DNA of 64,000 bases from Hyphomonadaceae bacterium (GCA_016791365.1 JAEUMT010000018.1:1-64000), one strand, 5' to 3'; shown: positions 26,378 through 35,933, counted from the stretch's first letter. Notes: generated by a model from the letters alone, not told the origin. Program-made: numbers and translations.

Positions 26378-27207
26378 TGCTGACCTTCGTTGAAGCGATC
26401 TCACTCGCCGGGGATCGCGCAAAGCAAAACGACGACACGCTGGGCTTTCAGCACAAGTCCGCGTGGGTGATCGACGGCGCGACGGATCTCTCCGAGACGC
26501 CTGTCACCAAGACGGCGTCCGATGCGAGCTGGATCGCGCAAGTGGCAAACACAAGCCTCAACGCCTGGACCTATGGCGATCTGCGCGAAGCTGTCCGCTC
26601 CGCAAGCGAAACCGCTGCGAGCACGTTTTCTTATCTGACGCGCGGCCAAACCATAGAACGTTGGCAACTGCCGACAGCGTCGCTGCTCATGATCACGGAA
26701 AATGAACGTGGCGTGATCGATGGCGTTGACCTCGGCGATTGCCGTGTGTTCGCGCTTGACGCCGATGGCGTGCAAGTGGTCGGCGGCCATGACGGACTGG
26801 ACGACGAGGTCAAGCTTGCCGCTTCGCAGCCGGACGCCGACAAGCCGCTCTTGAAGCGAAAAGCAGCGATCGAAACGCTTCGCCGCAATCGCGCCGCGAT
26901 CAATCAGGAAGGCGGGCGCTTCTGGACCTTCGGCCTCCATCCCGCCTGCGCCGATCATGCGCGGGCCTGGACGCTCTCGCTGAAACGCCCCGCTCACATT
27001 TTGCTGATGACCGATGGGTTTGCGGCCCTGACCGACAGGTACCGCGCCTATGAGCCCGCGGCGCTGGTGAAGGCTGCGATCGCGGTTGGACTGCAGGAAC
27101 TGGGGCGCGAATTGAGGGCGATTGAAGTTGCCGACGCCGCCGGATCGCAACATCCGCGATTCAAGCAGAGCGACGACGCCACGGCGATCTTGCTCCGCCT
27201 CACCTAA
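26377..27207 (+). CDS. PPM/PP2C-type protein phosphatase
   Basis: 276 aa. The PP2C metal-binding motifs are recognisable: RAKQNDDTL, VIDGATDL, GDCRVFA and, near the end, LLMTDGFAALTD and SDDATAILL. These bind two Mn2+/Mg2+ ions and hydrolyse phospho-Ser/Thr. The insert between strands (about 120-180) is longer than usual. No serine kinase is in the window. Coupled to the upstream MaoC gene by a one-base overlap, which is unusual for a phosphatase; a role in regulating that enzyme is speculation. Confidence 0.8.
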   Translation: MLTFVEAISLAGDRAKQNDDTLGFQHKSAWVIDGATDLSETPVTKTASDASWIAQVANTSLNAWTYGDLREAVRSASETAASTFSYLTRGQTIERWQLPTASLLMITENERGVIDGVDLGDCRVFALDADGVQVVGGHDGLDDEVKLAASQPDADKPLLKRKAAIETLRRNRAAINQEGGRFWTFGLHPACADHARAWTLSLKRPAHILLMTDGFAALTDRYRAYEPAALVKAAIAVGLQELGRELRAIEVADAAGSQHPRFKQSDDATAILLRLT

Positions 27208-27249
27208 CCCATTGACCGCCCCCGTTCATTCCTCGCAGAAGGCGATCTC

Positions 27250-29448
27250 ATGAACCGTCGTGAACTTCTCCAAGCCAGCGCTGCTTTGCCGGTCGCCGCC
27301 CTTCTTCCCGCTTGCGCCTCAACGGATGCTCCCATGCCCGAAGCTACGCCGCCGCTCTCGTCGCCGCTTTCTCCGCCCGTCGCGCGCGTCGAACCAAAGA
27401 CGTTCGAACAGATCGGCCGCACACGCGTCGACAATTACGCGTGGCTGAAGGACGACAATTGGCAAGAAGTGATGCGCGATCCATCGCTGCTGAAAGCTGA
27501 CATCCGCGCCTATCTCGATACGGAGAACGCCTATCGCGAACAGCAAATGGCGCCGACGGCGGCGCTGCAGGAACGCATCTATCAAGAGCTGCGCGGGCGC
27601 ACAAAGGAAGACGATTCATCCGTGCCGTCACCTGATGGCCCATGGGAGTATTACCGTCGCTTCGAGACCGGCGCACAGCATCCGAAATACGCGCGTCGCC
27701 CGCGCGGCGGCGGCGCAGAGCAGGTTCTCATCGATGTCGACGCGCAAGCGCGTGGTAAGACGTTCTACAAAGTGATCGCTGCCGAGCACTCACCCGATCA
27801 CGCCTACATCGCCTACGCCGTCGATGAGCAAGGCTCGGAAATCTACACCGTTTACATCAAGCAGTTGCACACCGGCGAAATCCTTCCGAACCCAATCACG
27901 AACTGCACCGGCGATTTCTGCTGGTCGCCGAGTTCACTCTATCTTTACTGGATTTTCCGCGACGACAACGGCCGCCCGGCCAAGGTCTATCGCCGCAACA
28001 TGCTGGGCGACGAAGACGTGCTTGTCTATGAAGAGCCGGACGATGGCTTCTTCATCGGCGTTACGCTCAGCGAAAGCCGAGAGTACATCCTGATCAGCAC
28101 CGGCAACGGCTCGCAGTCAGAATTCCACACGATTTGGTTCGATGATCCCACGGCGCCGCCGACGCTTTTCCATGGGCGCGAAGACGAATTGCTCTACACC
28201 CCAACGCATTGGGATGGCCGCTGGTATATCGTCACCAACGCCGACAACGCCGTCGATTTCAAGATCATGACAGCCGAGCCTGGCCGTACGTCGCGTTCAC
28301 AATGGCGCGAGTTCTTGCCGCATCAGGAGGGCCGCTACATCCTCGGCCTGCATGCGACGAAGGATTACCTCGTGCGCGCGGTGCGTTCGAATGCGCTGCC
28401 ACAAATCGTCATCCGTCATCGCGGCGGCGCCGAGCACGAGATCTCGCTGACTGAGCAAGCCTATAACATCGAGATGGCCGGCGGGTACGAGTACGACACG
28501 GCGACGCTGCGCTACATCTACGAGTCACCCACGACGCCGCTGAAGTGGTTCGACTACGACATGGGGGCCAAGACTCAAGTTCTGCGCAAAACGCAAGAAA
28601 TCCCGTCAGGTCACAATCCTGACCACTATCAAACCGGCCGGTTCTTCGCGACCGCAAGCGACGGTAAGCGCATTCCGATTACCATTCTGATGCGACGCGG
28701 AACGCCCCTAAATGGCAGCGCCCCACTCTATCTGTACGGCTACGGCTCGTACGGCATTTCGATGGATGCGGATTTCTCGATCCGCCGCTTCAGCCTCGTC
28801 GATCGCGGTTGGATTTACGCCATCGCGCACGTGCGCGGCGGCTCGGAAATGGGCTTCAGCTGGTTCCAGGACGGTCGCCGCTTCAACAAGCGCAACAGCT
28901 TCACCGACTTCATCACCGTCGCCGAAGAACTGATCGGCGCGGGCTATGGCCGCCCCGGCAACATCGTGTGCGAAGGCCGCTCCGCCGGCGGCCTGCTGAT
29001 GGGCGCGATCAACAACATGCGTCCCGATCTTTGGGCCGGCGTGATCGGCGGCGTGCCGTTCATCGACGTGATCAACACGATGAGCGACACATCCCTGCCG
29101 CTGACGCCGCCGGAATGGCCCGAATGGGGCAATCCGCTCGAGGATCCCGCGGCCTACGATTACATGGCTTCCTACTGCCCCTACACGAACGTGACGCAAA
29201 AGGCGTACCCCGCCGTGCTTTCAACCGGCGGCCTCACCGATCCGCGCGTAACCTATTGGGAGCCGGCCAAGTGGGTGGCGAAACTTCGGCCGCACACGAC
29301 AAGCGGCAAGCCAATCCTGCTCAAGATGAACATGGGCGCCGGCCATGCCGGCAGCGCCGGACGGTTCGAGTACCTGCGCGAAATCGCCCACGACTACGCT
29401 TTCGCGATCAAAGCCATCGGCGCGGAAGAAGCCGGCGGGCCGTTCTGA
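27250..29448 (+). CDS. S9 family prolyl oligopeptidase / oligopeptidase B-like
   Basis: 732 aa. It has a leader with twin Arg and a lipobox-like LLPAC (Cys22). Beta-propeller (about 60-430) and alpha/beta hydrolase (about 450-732) domains follow. The catalytic triad is visible: GRSAGG (Ser578), GLTDPRV (Asp664) and GAGHAG (His699). SYGISMDADFS and AHVRGGSEMG are S9A signatures. It cleaves short peptides after Pro or basic residues; the anchoring suggests a periplasmic location. Confidence 0.9.
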   Translation: MNRRELLQASAALPVAALLPACASTDAPMPEATPPLSSPLSPPVARVEPKTFEQIGRTRVDNYAWLKDDNWQEVMRDPSLLKADIRAYLDTENAYREQQMAPTAALQERIYQELRGRTKEDDSSVPSPDGPWEYYRRFETGAQHPKYARRPRGGGAEQVLIDVDAQARGKTFYKVIAAEHSPDHAYIAYAVDEQGSEIYTVYIKQLHTGEILPNPITNCTGDFCWSPSSLYLYWIFRDDNGRPAKVYRRNMLGDEDVLVYEEPDDGFFIGVTLSESREYILISTGNGSQSEFHTIWFDDPTAPPTLFHGREDELLYTPTHWDGRWYIVTNADNAVDFKIMTAEPGRTSRSQWREFLPHQEGRYILGLHATKDYLVRAVRSNALPQIVIRHRGGAEHEISLTEQAYNIEMAGGYEYDTATLRYIYESPTTPLKWFDYDMGAKTQVLRKTQEIPSGHNPDHYQTGRFFATASDGKRIPITILMRRGTPLNGSAPLYLYGYGSYGISMDADFSIRRFSLVDRGWIYAIAHVRGGSEMGFSWFQDGRRFNKRNSFTDFITVAEELIGAGYGRPGNIVCEGRSAGGLLMGAINNMRPDLWAGVIGGVPFIDVINTMSDTSLPLTPPEWPEWGNPLEDPAAYDYMASYCPYTNVTQKAYPAVLSTGGLTDPRVTYWEPAKWVAKLRPHTTSGKPILLKMNMGAGHAGSAGRFEYLREIAHDYAFAIKAIGAEEAGGPF

Positions 29449-29465
29449 TCGCAAAGCGGCGTACT

Positions 29466-29600
29466 GCTCACCCGTTTACGGGGGAGCTGTCAGCGCGCGG
29501 AGCGCGATGACTGAGGGGGCGGGCGGGCGGGCGCCAAGTCTTTGGACAGACTTACCCCCACCCCTCGCTTCGCTCGGACCTCCCCCGCAAGCGGGTGAGG
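29466..29600. repeat. Repeat family B, copy 6
   Basis: Arms CTCACCCGTTTACGGGGGAG and CTCCCCCGCAAGCGGGTGAG are about 95 bases apart. It lies between converging genes and ends one base before the OppA stop codon. Confidence 0.85.
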
Positions 29601-29601
29601 A

Positions 29602-31233
29602 TTACGCGTTCCTGATTCCGAACCAGCGGGCGCGGTGAAAATCGCTGATGTTGTCCTCGTAGCCCGTGAGGTCGGGGTGCACGAGATTGGTCGAGTTGAT
29701 GAAGACGCTGGTGCAAATCGGCGCTTCATCGAGCGCGATCTGCTCGGCGCGCGACATTGTCTCGCCACGGCGCGCCGCATCGATTTCAAAGTCGCTCTCG
29801 TGCACCAGCCGGTCATATTCAGCGTTTGAATAGCTTGGATAGTTCTGCGCGCCCGTCCGCGTCTCCAGAAGGAAGAGATAATTCTTGGCGTCGTTGAAGT
29901 CGGCGGACCAGGCGCCGTCTCCGATATCGAAATTCTTGGCACGCAGATTCGCGTAGTGCACCTGCGTCTCAACGCCCCGCAGCTCCACCGTCACCCACGG
30001 CGCAATCGCGCGCCAATTGCTCTGCACAATGACAGCAACGCGCGGATTGTCGCTGGTGTTGCGGTGCGTAAATTCGAAGCGCAACGGATTGTTGGGCCCA
30101 AACCCGGCCGCCCGCAGCAAACGCTCGGCCGCTTGTCGGCGTTGCTCAATCGGCTGGTCCGCCCAGCGATACCGCGCCGTTCCCGGATATTCCATGATCC
30201 CGGGAGGCACGAACGAATACGCCGCCTGCTCGCCGGTGCGATAAATGTTCGCCGCAACCCAAGTGCGGTCGTACGCCATGGTAAGCGCCTGACGCACGCG
30301 GACGTCGTTAAACGGCGCCTTGGCCGTGTTGAACGAAAAATAGTTGCACGTGAGATATTGCGACACCCGGACGTAACCCGGCAAATCCCTGCGCAATTGC
30401 TCAACCTGGTTCGAGGGAAACCGCGTTGACCATCCGGCCTCGCCACTCAGCACGCGCCGCGCCGCCGCGTTCACATCGTTTGAGGGATAGAAATACAAAT
30501 TCTCCATCACGACATTGGCGGCGTCGAAGAATTGCGGATTGCGTTCCAGGTGAACGATGTAGTTCGACCACCATTTGACCAGCTTGAAAGCGCCGTTCAC
30601 CGCAATGTGGTCGGGTTGAACCCAGTCATCCCCGTACCGTTCGACAATATGCTTCGGCACCGGATAGGCCGTGTAGTGCATCAGGAGCTGCGGAAGATAC
30701 GCCGCCGGGTGTTCAAGCTGAATCTCCAGCGTCAAATCATCGAGCGCGTTGACGCCAACCGCCCCGGTCTCCATCCGCCCCGATGCAACCGCCTCGGCGT
30801 TCTTGATCGGAAAGAGCAGCGACGCGTACTCGGACATGTTCTCGGGATTGAGAATCCTGCGAAACGCGAAGGCAAAATCGTGCGCGTCGCAGGCTTCACC
30901 ATCCGACCATTGCGCGCGGCGCAGCTGGAACGTCCAAGTGAGGCCGTCGGCGCTGGTTTCCCAACGCTCAGCCATGCCCGCAATTGGCTCTCCCTTTGCG
31001 TCCTCCGTGGTGAGGCCGACAAACATGTTGCCAATGATGTTGTTTTCCCAGGTGCCGACCGCCTTGTGCGGATCAAGCGAAAGCGGCTCGCCCTGATTGC
31101 AGATATCGAGCGAGCGCTTGGCTTTATCAAAGCCGACAATCTGCCCGTTCGCGCAGGCGCCAAGCGCGGCCGCCGCTGTCAGCCCGCCTGCTCCGGTCAA
31201 GAGCCGCCGCCGATCGGTCCACAACGCCGCCAT
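29602..31233 (-). CDS. oppA: Peptide ABC transporter substrate-binding protein (OppA-type)
   Basis: 543 aa. Signal with twin Arg and lipobox (DRRRLLTGAGGL ... LGAC, Cys27), then the SBP_bac_5 fold: LDICNQGEPLSLDPHKAVG at the start, the PYLVDDLTLEIQL-type segment and DVRVRQALTMAYDRTW. It binds oligopeptides in the periplasm and hands them to the OppB/OppC permeases. Genes run oppB-oppC-oppA on the minus strand, with 37 bases between C and A; the usual order has oppA first. Confidence 0.9.
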   Translation of the reverse strand: MAALWTDRRRLLTGAGGLTAAAALGACANGQIVGFDKAKRSLDICNQGEPLSLDPHKAVGTWENNIIGNMFVGLTTEDAKGEPIAGMAERWETSADGLTWTFQLRRAQWSDGEACDAHDFAFAFRRILNPENMSEYASLLFPIKNAEAVASGRMETGAVGVNALDDLTLEIQLEHPAAYLPQLLMHYTAYPVPKHIVERYGDDWVQPDHIAVNGAFKLVKWWSNYIVHLERNPQFFDAANVVMENLYFYPSNDVNAAARRVLSGEAGWSTRFPSNQVEQLRRDLPGYVRVSQYLTCNYFSFNTAKAPFNDVRVRQALTMAYDRTWVAANIYRTGEQAAYSFVPPGIMEYPGTARYRWADQPIEQRRQAAERLLRAAGFGPNNPLRFEFTHRNTSDNPRVAVIVQSNWRAIAPWVTVELRGVETQVHYANLRAKNFDIGDGAWSADFNDAKNYLFLLETRTGAQNYPSYSNAEYDRLVHESDFEIDAARRGETMSRAEQIALDEAPICTSVFINSTNLVHPDLTGYEDNISDFHRARWFGIRNA

Positions 31234-31270
31234 CTTCTTCTCCGCGCCAGTCGAACCTGGCAGAAAGGGT

Positions 31271-32179
31271 TCAACGCTCTTTGGGATCGAGCGCGTCGCG
31301 CAGGCCGTCGCCCAGAAAATTGAGCGCCAGGAGCGTGATCAACATCGTCACCGCCGGGGCCAACAGCATCCACGGCGCGTTGATCATCTGCCCCGCGCCG
31401 GTCGAGATAAGCCGCCCGAGCGATGTCAACGGCTCCTGAACCCCAAGCCCAATGAACGACAGAAAGCTCTCCGCCAGAATGATCACCGGAATGTTCAGCG
31501 TCGCGAACACGACAACAGGGCCCAGTACGTTTGGGACGATATGCCGGAACACGATCTGAATTGGCTTAGCCCCCGCTGCGCGCGCCGCTTCAACGAATTC
31601 CTTCTTGCGCAGCGCGATAGTTTGACCGCGCACGATGCGCGACATGGTCAGCCATTCGACTGCGCCGATGGCCATAAAGATGAGCATCAAGTTGGTGACG
31701 GGACTGTCTGTCTGCACCACCGTCATCAGCACGATGACGAAGAACACGAACGGGATCGAATAAAGCACGTCGACGAAGCGCATCATGCCTTCATCGACCC
31801 AGCCGCCAACGAAACCGGCAATAGCGCCGTAGGTCACGCCGATCGAAAGCGCCACGATGGTCGCGGCAAGACCGACAAGCAGCGATATGCCAAGCCCGAA
31901 GATGAGGCGCGCAACCATGTCGCGGCCCTCGGTATCGGTGCCGAGGATGTGCATGTCCTTCCAGGTCGGCGCGATCGCGACGCTTTCGCGGAAGATGGTG
32001 TCGTACTTGTGCACCCACAGGAACGGCCCAAACACTGCGATGAGCACCAGGATGGCGACAACGTAGAGACTCGTCACCGCGGCCGGATTGCGCATCAGGC
32101 GCCTGCGCGCGTCCTCCCAAAGCGAGCGGCCCTTGATCGCCTGCGGCTGCGGCGTGTCGTCGATCAGAATGTCGCTCAT
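31271..32179 (-). CDS. oppC: Oligopeptide ABC transporter permease OppC
   Basis: 302 aa. N-terminal OppC-type helix, then about five more helices with an EAA loop EAARAAGAKPIQIVFRHIVP, which docks the ATPase. MSDILIDD at 32179 is chosen as start because its ATG overlaps the oppB stop by four bases; a longer frame upstream is in the oppB coding region. Family layout includes the periplasmic HILGTDTEGRDMVARLI. The ATPases OppD and OppF are not adjacent. Confidence 0.9.
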   Translation of the reverse strand: MSDILIDDTPQPQAIKGRSLWEDARRRLMRNPAAVTSLYVVAILVLIAVFGPFLWVHKYDTIFRESVAIAPTWKDMHILGTDTEGRDMVARLIFGLGISLLVGLAATIVALSIGVTYGAIAGFVGGWVDEGMMRFVDVLYSIPFVFFVIVLMTVVQTDSPVTNLMLIFMAIGAVEWLTMSRIVRGQTIALRKKEFVEAARAAGAKPIQIVFRHIVPNVLGPVVVFATLNIPVIILAESFLSFIGLGVQEPLTSLGRLISTGAGQMINAPWMLLAPAVTMLITLLALNFLGDGLRDALDPKER

Positions 32180-33105
32180 GCCGCGCGACTCCGCGGGTCG
32201 AGCACCCGGTACATCAGATCCGCGGCGAGGTTCAAAAGGATGATCAGGAACGAGTAGATCAGCACCACGCCCATCACGAGCGTGTAGTCGCGCTGCTGCG
32301 CGGCGAGCACAAATTGTTTGCCGATCCCCGGCAGCGCGAACACCGTCTCGATAACGAACGAGCCCGCCATCACGCCCGCCAGCGCCGGCCCCGCGTACGA
32401 GACGACAGGCAGCATGGCGATCGGCAGCGCATGGCGCCAAATCACCTGCGCTTCGGGCAATCCCTTGGCGCGCGCCGTGCGGATCGCGTTCGAGCGCAGC
32501 GCTTCAATCATCGAGGCCCGCATCAGGCGCGACACAATCGCGATAATCGGCAACGACAACGTCAGCACCGGCAACAGCAGATATACGACGCCGAATTCGT
32601 CCCGATGGAGCCCCTGCGTCGGGAGGATCTGCCACTGGATGCCGAAAAACAGCTGCATGATCGGTCCGACGACCAGGGCCGGCAAACACACACCGGCGAT
32701 CGCGAGCCCCATGATCAGGTAGTCTTGCGCCTTGTTCTGTCTCAGCGCGGCGATGACGCCAAGGAAACTTCCCACCACGATCGCAAGGGCCATCGCGCTC
32801 AGGCCCAGGATCGCGCTCGTCGGCGCCCCCTCGGCGATGATGTCGACGACGTCCTTATCCTTGTAGGTCATCGACGGGCCGAGATCGCCGCGCACGAGGC
32901 CGGCGAGGTAATGCCCAAGCTGGACATGGATCGGTTGGTCGAGATTGTATTCCGCCAGCAGCCGCCGCTCGATCTCCGGCGGCATCTGCCGTTCCTTGGT
33001 GAACGGCCCGCCTGGCGCGAGGTGCATCAGCACGAACGCAGCAGCGACGATTGCAAGTAATGTTGGTATCGCGAGAAGAAGGCGCCGAACGGCTTGAGCT
33101 AACAT
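32176..33105 (-). CDS. oppB: Oligopeptide ABC transporter permease OppB
   Basis: 309 aa with six helices: MLAQAVRRLLLAIPTLLAIV is the typical first segment, and the cytosolic EAA-like loop is RTARAKGLPEAQVIWRHALP. GPSMTYKDKDV between helices is a further family stretch. First gene of the oppBCA operon; 92 bases separate it from a divergent sulfurtransferase-like gene. Confidence 0.92.
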   Translation of the reverse strand: MLAQAVRRLLLAIPTLLAIVAAAFVLMHLAPGGPFTKERQMPPEIERRLLAEYNLDQPIHVQLGHYLAGLVRGDLGPSMTYKDKDVVDIIAEGAPTSAILGLSAMALAIVVGSFLGVIAALRQNKAQDYLIMGLAIAGVCLPALVVGPIMQLFFGIQWQILPTQGLHRDEFGVVYLLLPVLTLSLPIIAIVSRLMRASMIEALRSNAIRTARAKGLPEAQVIWRHALPIAMLPVVSYAGPALAGVMAGSFVIETVFALPGIGKQFVLAAQQRDYTLVMGVVLIYSFLIILLNLAADLMYRVLDPRSRAA

Positions 33106-33197
33106 TCTCAGGTCCTGTGGCGCCGAAGCAGTGTCGAGGCGTGCGAAACCTTGCGTCCCCGCAAGGCCGTGTCAACGTGGGGATGTAGGGTGGTCGG

Positions 33198-33635
33198 ATG
33201 AGTGAATTTAAGCGTGTGACGCCGGACTTTGCGGTGGCTGCTCAGCTGGAACCGGGCGACGTCGCGCGCGCCGCCGCCGAAGGCTTTCGGACCATCGTGA
33301 TCAACCGGCCTGACGGTGAGGCGCCCGGCCAGCCGCCCGCCGGCGAAATGAAGGCCGAAGCAGAGGCTGCCGGGGTCGAATTCAGGGCCATCCCGTTTCA
33401 GGGCCTGCCGCCCTCCCCGGCGATCGTTGCGGAGACGGCGGCGATGCTGGATGAGGCAAACGGCCCTGTGCTTGCCTATTGCCGAACCGGTACGCGCTCA
33501 ATAACAGCCTGGGCCATGGCCGAGGCGCTTGCCGGGAACCGTCGGCCCGACGAAATAATCGCTTTGGCTCAAAAGGCGGGTTACGACTTGAGTGGGGCGC
33601 GGGGGGCGCTCGAAACGCTGGCGCCGAAGGCCTAA
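33198..33635 (+). CDS. TIGR01244 (DUF442) phosphatase/sulfurtransferase-like protein
   Basis: 145 aa. PTP-like fold with TIVINRPDGEAPGQP at the start and the active loop CRTGTRS (Cys95, Arg100). It is a member of the TIGR01244/DUF442 family, often fused to metallo-beta-lactamases in sulfide-oxidising operons. Here it is single. The role may be in sulfur metabolism. AGGGTGGTCGG precedes the ATG. Confidence 0.85.
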   Translation: MSEFKRVTPDFAVAAQLEPGDVARAAAEGFRTIVINRPDGEAPGQPPAGEMKAEAEAAGVEFRAIPFQGLPPSPAIVAETAAMLDEANGPVLAYCRTGTRSITAWAMAEALAGNRRPDEIIALAQKAGYDLSGARGALETLAPKA

Positions 33636-33757
33636 CCGCCGACGGTCGGCAGCATCAGTATCCACGCCGTCTTCAATAAGACGATCAGGGACAGGGCCAG
33701 CAGCACAGTGCGCACGCGATCCAAGGTGAACACACAGACGGCGAATGCGCTTTGCAT
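33632..33757 (-). CDS. 41-aa single-helix membrane protein (possible)
   Basis: A short minus-strand frame, MQSAFAVCVF at the start, a hydrophobic segment VLLALSLIVLLKTAWILM and a short tail LPTVGG. It would be a small inner-membrane protein. No good ribosome-binding site is visible and its end overlaps the converging gene by a few bases. Too short to judge by codon use. Confidence 0.35.
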   Translation of the reverse strand: MQSAFAVCVFTLDRVRTVLLALSLIVLLKTAWILMLPTVGG

Positions 33758-33801
33758 GGCGCATCCGCTAGCAAGCGCCGGGCCGCGGAGCCTTTAACCT
33801 C

Positions 33802-34752
33802 GTGACAGATGCAACGCCCCGCGTTTTCCAGACCTCCGGGTCTGTGTGGCTCAAGGACTTTGAGTTCGGCCTGACCGGCTTAACCGTGCGCAAGACCGGC
33901 GCGCGCGTCCCATATTCACCATCCGTCATCAATCAGGTGACAGCGTGGTTTCGCTATTTCTTCGCCGCCAAGGCCATCAAGCCGCTGGAGCCGCGCTTCA
34001 CGATCTTCTTCACGCCCGAACGCGCGCGGCCCTGGTACTTGATCTTCTCGGTTTCCCGCGCCGCCGGCGCACGCCTCGCCAAAGACGCCAGTCAAGCTGA
34101 CGTCGTCATGCAATTTGAAGACGCGACCTACAGCCCCAATGATCCGCCCGCGAAGTTGAAGCCCGGCGTGAAATTGGTGAATTTCGACTGCCGCGACGTT
34201 TCAAAAACGAACGTCGCCCGCGCCTGCGCCGCCGCCTTCGGCAATCCGCTCGCCGTCGACCCCGCGACCTTCACCGGCCTGGCCGTCGAAAAATCCGAGA
34301 TCAACGCCGCTCACGACGGGCACATCGTCCAATGTCCCACGGCGGCGATCCCCGGACGCGTTTACCAGCGTGTCGTTGATAATCGCATGAATGCCGATCT
34401 CAACCTCGTTGAAGATCTGCGCACCTCCACCGTAGGCGGAAAACCGGTTTGCGTGTTCATCAAACGCCGCGAAGTAACCAAGCGCTTTCTCAATACGAAC
34501 TCCGAAGTGCTGCTGCGGACGCCCGACGAAGTCTTCAGCCGCGAAGAACTTGACCAGATCAGCGCCTTCACGCGCGAGATCGGCTTGGAATGGGGCGGCG
34601 TGGATGTTTTGCGTGATCGCAATGACGGTAAGCTTTACATCGTCGACGCCAACAAGACCGACATGGGCCCCCCCATCGGCCTCAATCTCCCGGACAAGAT
34701 CAAAGCGACCTATATGTTGCGGGATGCCTTCCGTAAGTTCGTTCTCGGCTGA
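33802..34752 (+). CDS. ATP-grasp-like protein of unknown function
   Basis: 316 aa. The last third has the pattern of ATP-grasp ligases: PVCVFIKRREV (strand with a Lys), LEWGGVDVLRDRNDGKLYIV and VDANKTDMGPP, where Asp and Asn would hold Mg-ATP. The N-terminal part (YSPSVINQVTAWFRYFFAAK) is distinctive and not recognised. The substrate is unknown. The start is GTG at 33802. It is nine bases from the next gene, a metallo-hydrolase, so the two probably form an operon. Confidence 0.6.
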   Translation: MTDATPRVFQTSGSVWLKDFEFGLTGLTVRKTGARVPYSPSVINQVTAWFRYFFAAKAIKPLEPRFTIFFTPERARPWYLIFSVSRAAGARLAKDASQADVVMQFEDATYSPNDPPAKLKPGVKLVNFDCRDVSKTNVARACAAAFGNPLAVDPATFTGLAVEKSEINAAHDGHIVQCPTAAIPGRVYQRVVDNRMNADLNLVEDLRTSTVGGKPVCVFIKRREVTKRFLNTNSEVLLRTPDEVFSREELDQISAFTREIGLEWGGVDVLRDRNDGKLYIVDANKTDMGPPIGLNLPDKIKATYMLRDAFRKFVLG

Positions 34753-34761
34753 GACCCGCTA

Positions 34762-35664
34762 GTGGCGGCCCAAATCCCATTCGTCCGCGAGATGGACTTT
34801 GAGTACGAGAAGCCACAGCAGGTCAGCCCGCTGATCCGCCGCCTTGTCGCCAACAATCCCGGCCCGTTCACGTTCAGAGGCACCGGCGTTTACATCGTCG
34901 GTCACGGCGAAGTGGCGATCATCGATCCCGGCCCGGACGATCCGGAACACATCGAGGCGCTGTTGGACGCGGTCAAAGGCGAGAAGGTCACGCACATTCT
35001 CGTCACCCATCGGCATATGGACCACTCGCCCGCGGCGCATCCGCTTGCCGCGCGCACCGGCGCGAAAGTGTACGCAAGCACGCTTCCGCCCAAGCCAAGC
35101 GATTGCGATGAGCTGCGACTCGAAGCGGGTGATGACCACTATTTCACGCCGGACATCGACGTTGAGGACGGCCAGCGCTTCAGCGGCCCGGGCTGGACGA
35201 TCGAGGCGGTCTTCACCCCGGGCCACACCACCAACCACATGGCCTACGCGCTGATCGAGGAAAACGCGCTCTTCCCCGGCGATCACATCATGGGTTGGTC
35301 AACCACCGTCATCGGCCCGCCCGATGGCGACATGACCGATTACTTCAACAGCCTCGAAAAAGTGCGCGACCGCGACTTCACCACCTTGTGGCCGACACAC
35401 GGCCCGCCCGTGCGCGACGTGCGCCCTTTTGTTCAGGCCTTCATCGACCACCGCAAGAATCGCGAAGCGCAAATCCTCGCTCAAATGCAGGCCGGCCACA
35501 CGCGCATCAAGGACATGGTCAGCGTCATCTATGCCGACGTCGACAAGCGTCTGCACCCGGCCGCCTGCCACTCCGTGCTCGCGCACATGATCAGGCTGGT
35601 GCGGATCGGCAAGGTCGTGACCTTCGACCCGCCATGCGTCGATACCGAATACAGGCTGGCCTAG
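34762..35664 (+). CDS. Metallo-beta-lactamase-fold hydrolase (LACTB2-like)
   Basis: 300 aa. Metal motif THRHMDHSP (His83, His85, Asp87, His88), further ligands FTPGHTTNH and LFPGDHIMGWST. A C-terminal winged helix domain (about 230-285) places it near the LACTB2/RNase-like group, some of which cut single-stranded RNA. GTG start at 34762. Forms a likely two-gene unit with the ATP-grasp protein. Confidence 0.85.
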   Translation: MAAQIPFVREMDFEYEKPQQVSPLIRRLVANNPGPFTFRGTGVYIVGHGEVAIIDPGPDDPEHIEALLDAVKGEKVTHILVTHRHMDHSPAAHPLAARTGAKVYASTLPPKPSDCDELRLEAGDDHYFTPDIDVEDGQRFSGPGWTIEAVFTPGHTTNHMAYALIEENALFPGDHIMGWSTTVIGPPDGDMTDYFNSLEKVRDRDFTTLWPTHGPPVRDVRPFVQAFIDHRKNREAQILAQMQAGHTRIKDMVSVIYADVDKRLHPAACHSVLAHMIRLVRIGKVVTFDPPCVDTEYRLA

Positions 35665-35702
35665 TTCCAGGCTCGCCCATCAAGGGCGAGGAGTGTTCGC
35701 CC

Positions 35703-35933
35703 TCAGTGAACCGTTGGCGGCGGGCCGTCGAAATCCTCGAGCGTTACGATGCAGCCTTCGTTGCGCAAATCGCGGATTTGAAAACCGGTGGCGCCCAGTT
35801 CTTCGCGCGCGCTGACGCTCCACACATGCGCCTGAAACCGCGCCGTCGCCAACTCGACGTCAAGCGGCGGGCGAATGAGGCATATGGCGCCCTCTTCGGT
35901 GGTCTCTCTCAGGAATTCGATACGGTAGCGCAC
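35703..35933 (-). CDS. Small hypothetical protein
   Basis: 76 aa from a GTG at 35933, with GGAG nine bases upstream; an ATG at 35999 would add 22 residues with no ribosome site. The protein has an alpha/beta pattern (YRIEFLRETTEEGAICLIR, AHVWSVSAREEL, CIVTLEDFDG) and no membrane segment. I do not recognise the family. It is flanked by an MBL gene and the terminator of an acyl ligase gene. Confidence 0.5.
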   Translation of the reverse strand: MRYRIEFLRETTEEGAICLIRPPLDVELATARFQAHVWSVSAREELGATGFQIRDLRNEGCIVTLEDFDGPPPTVH

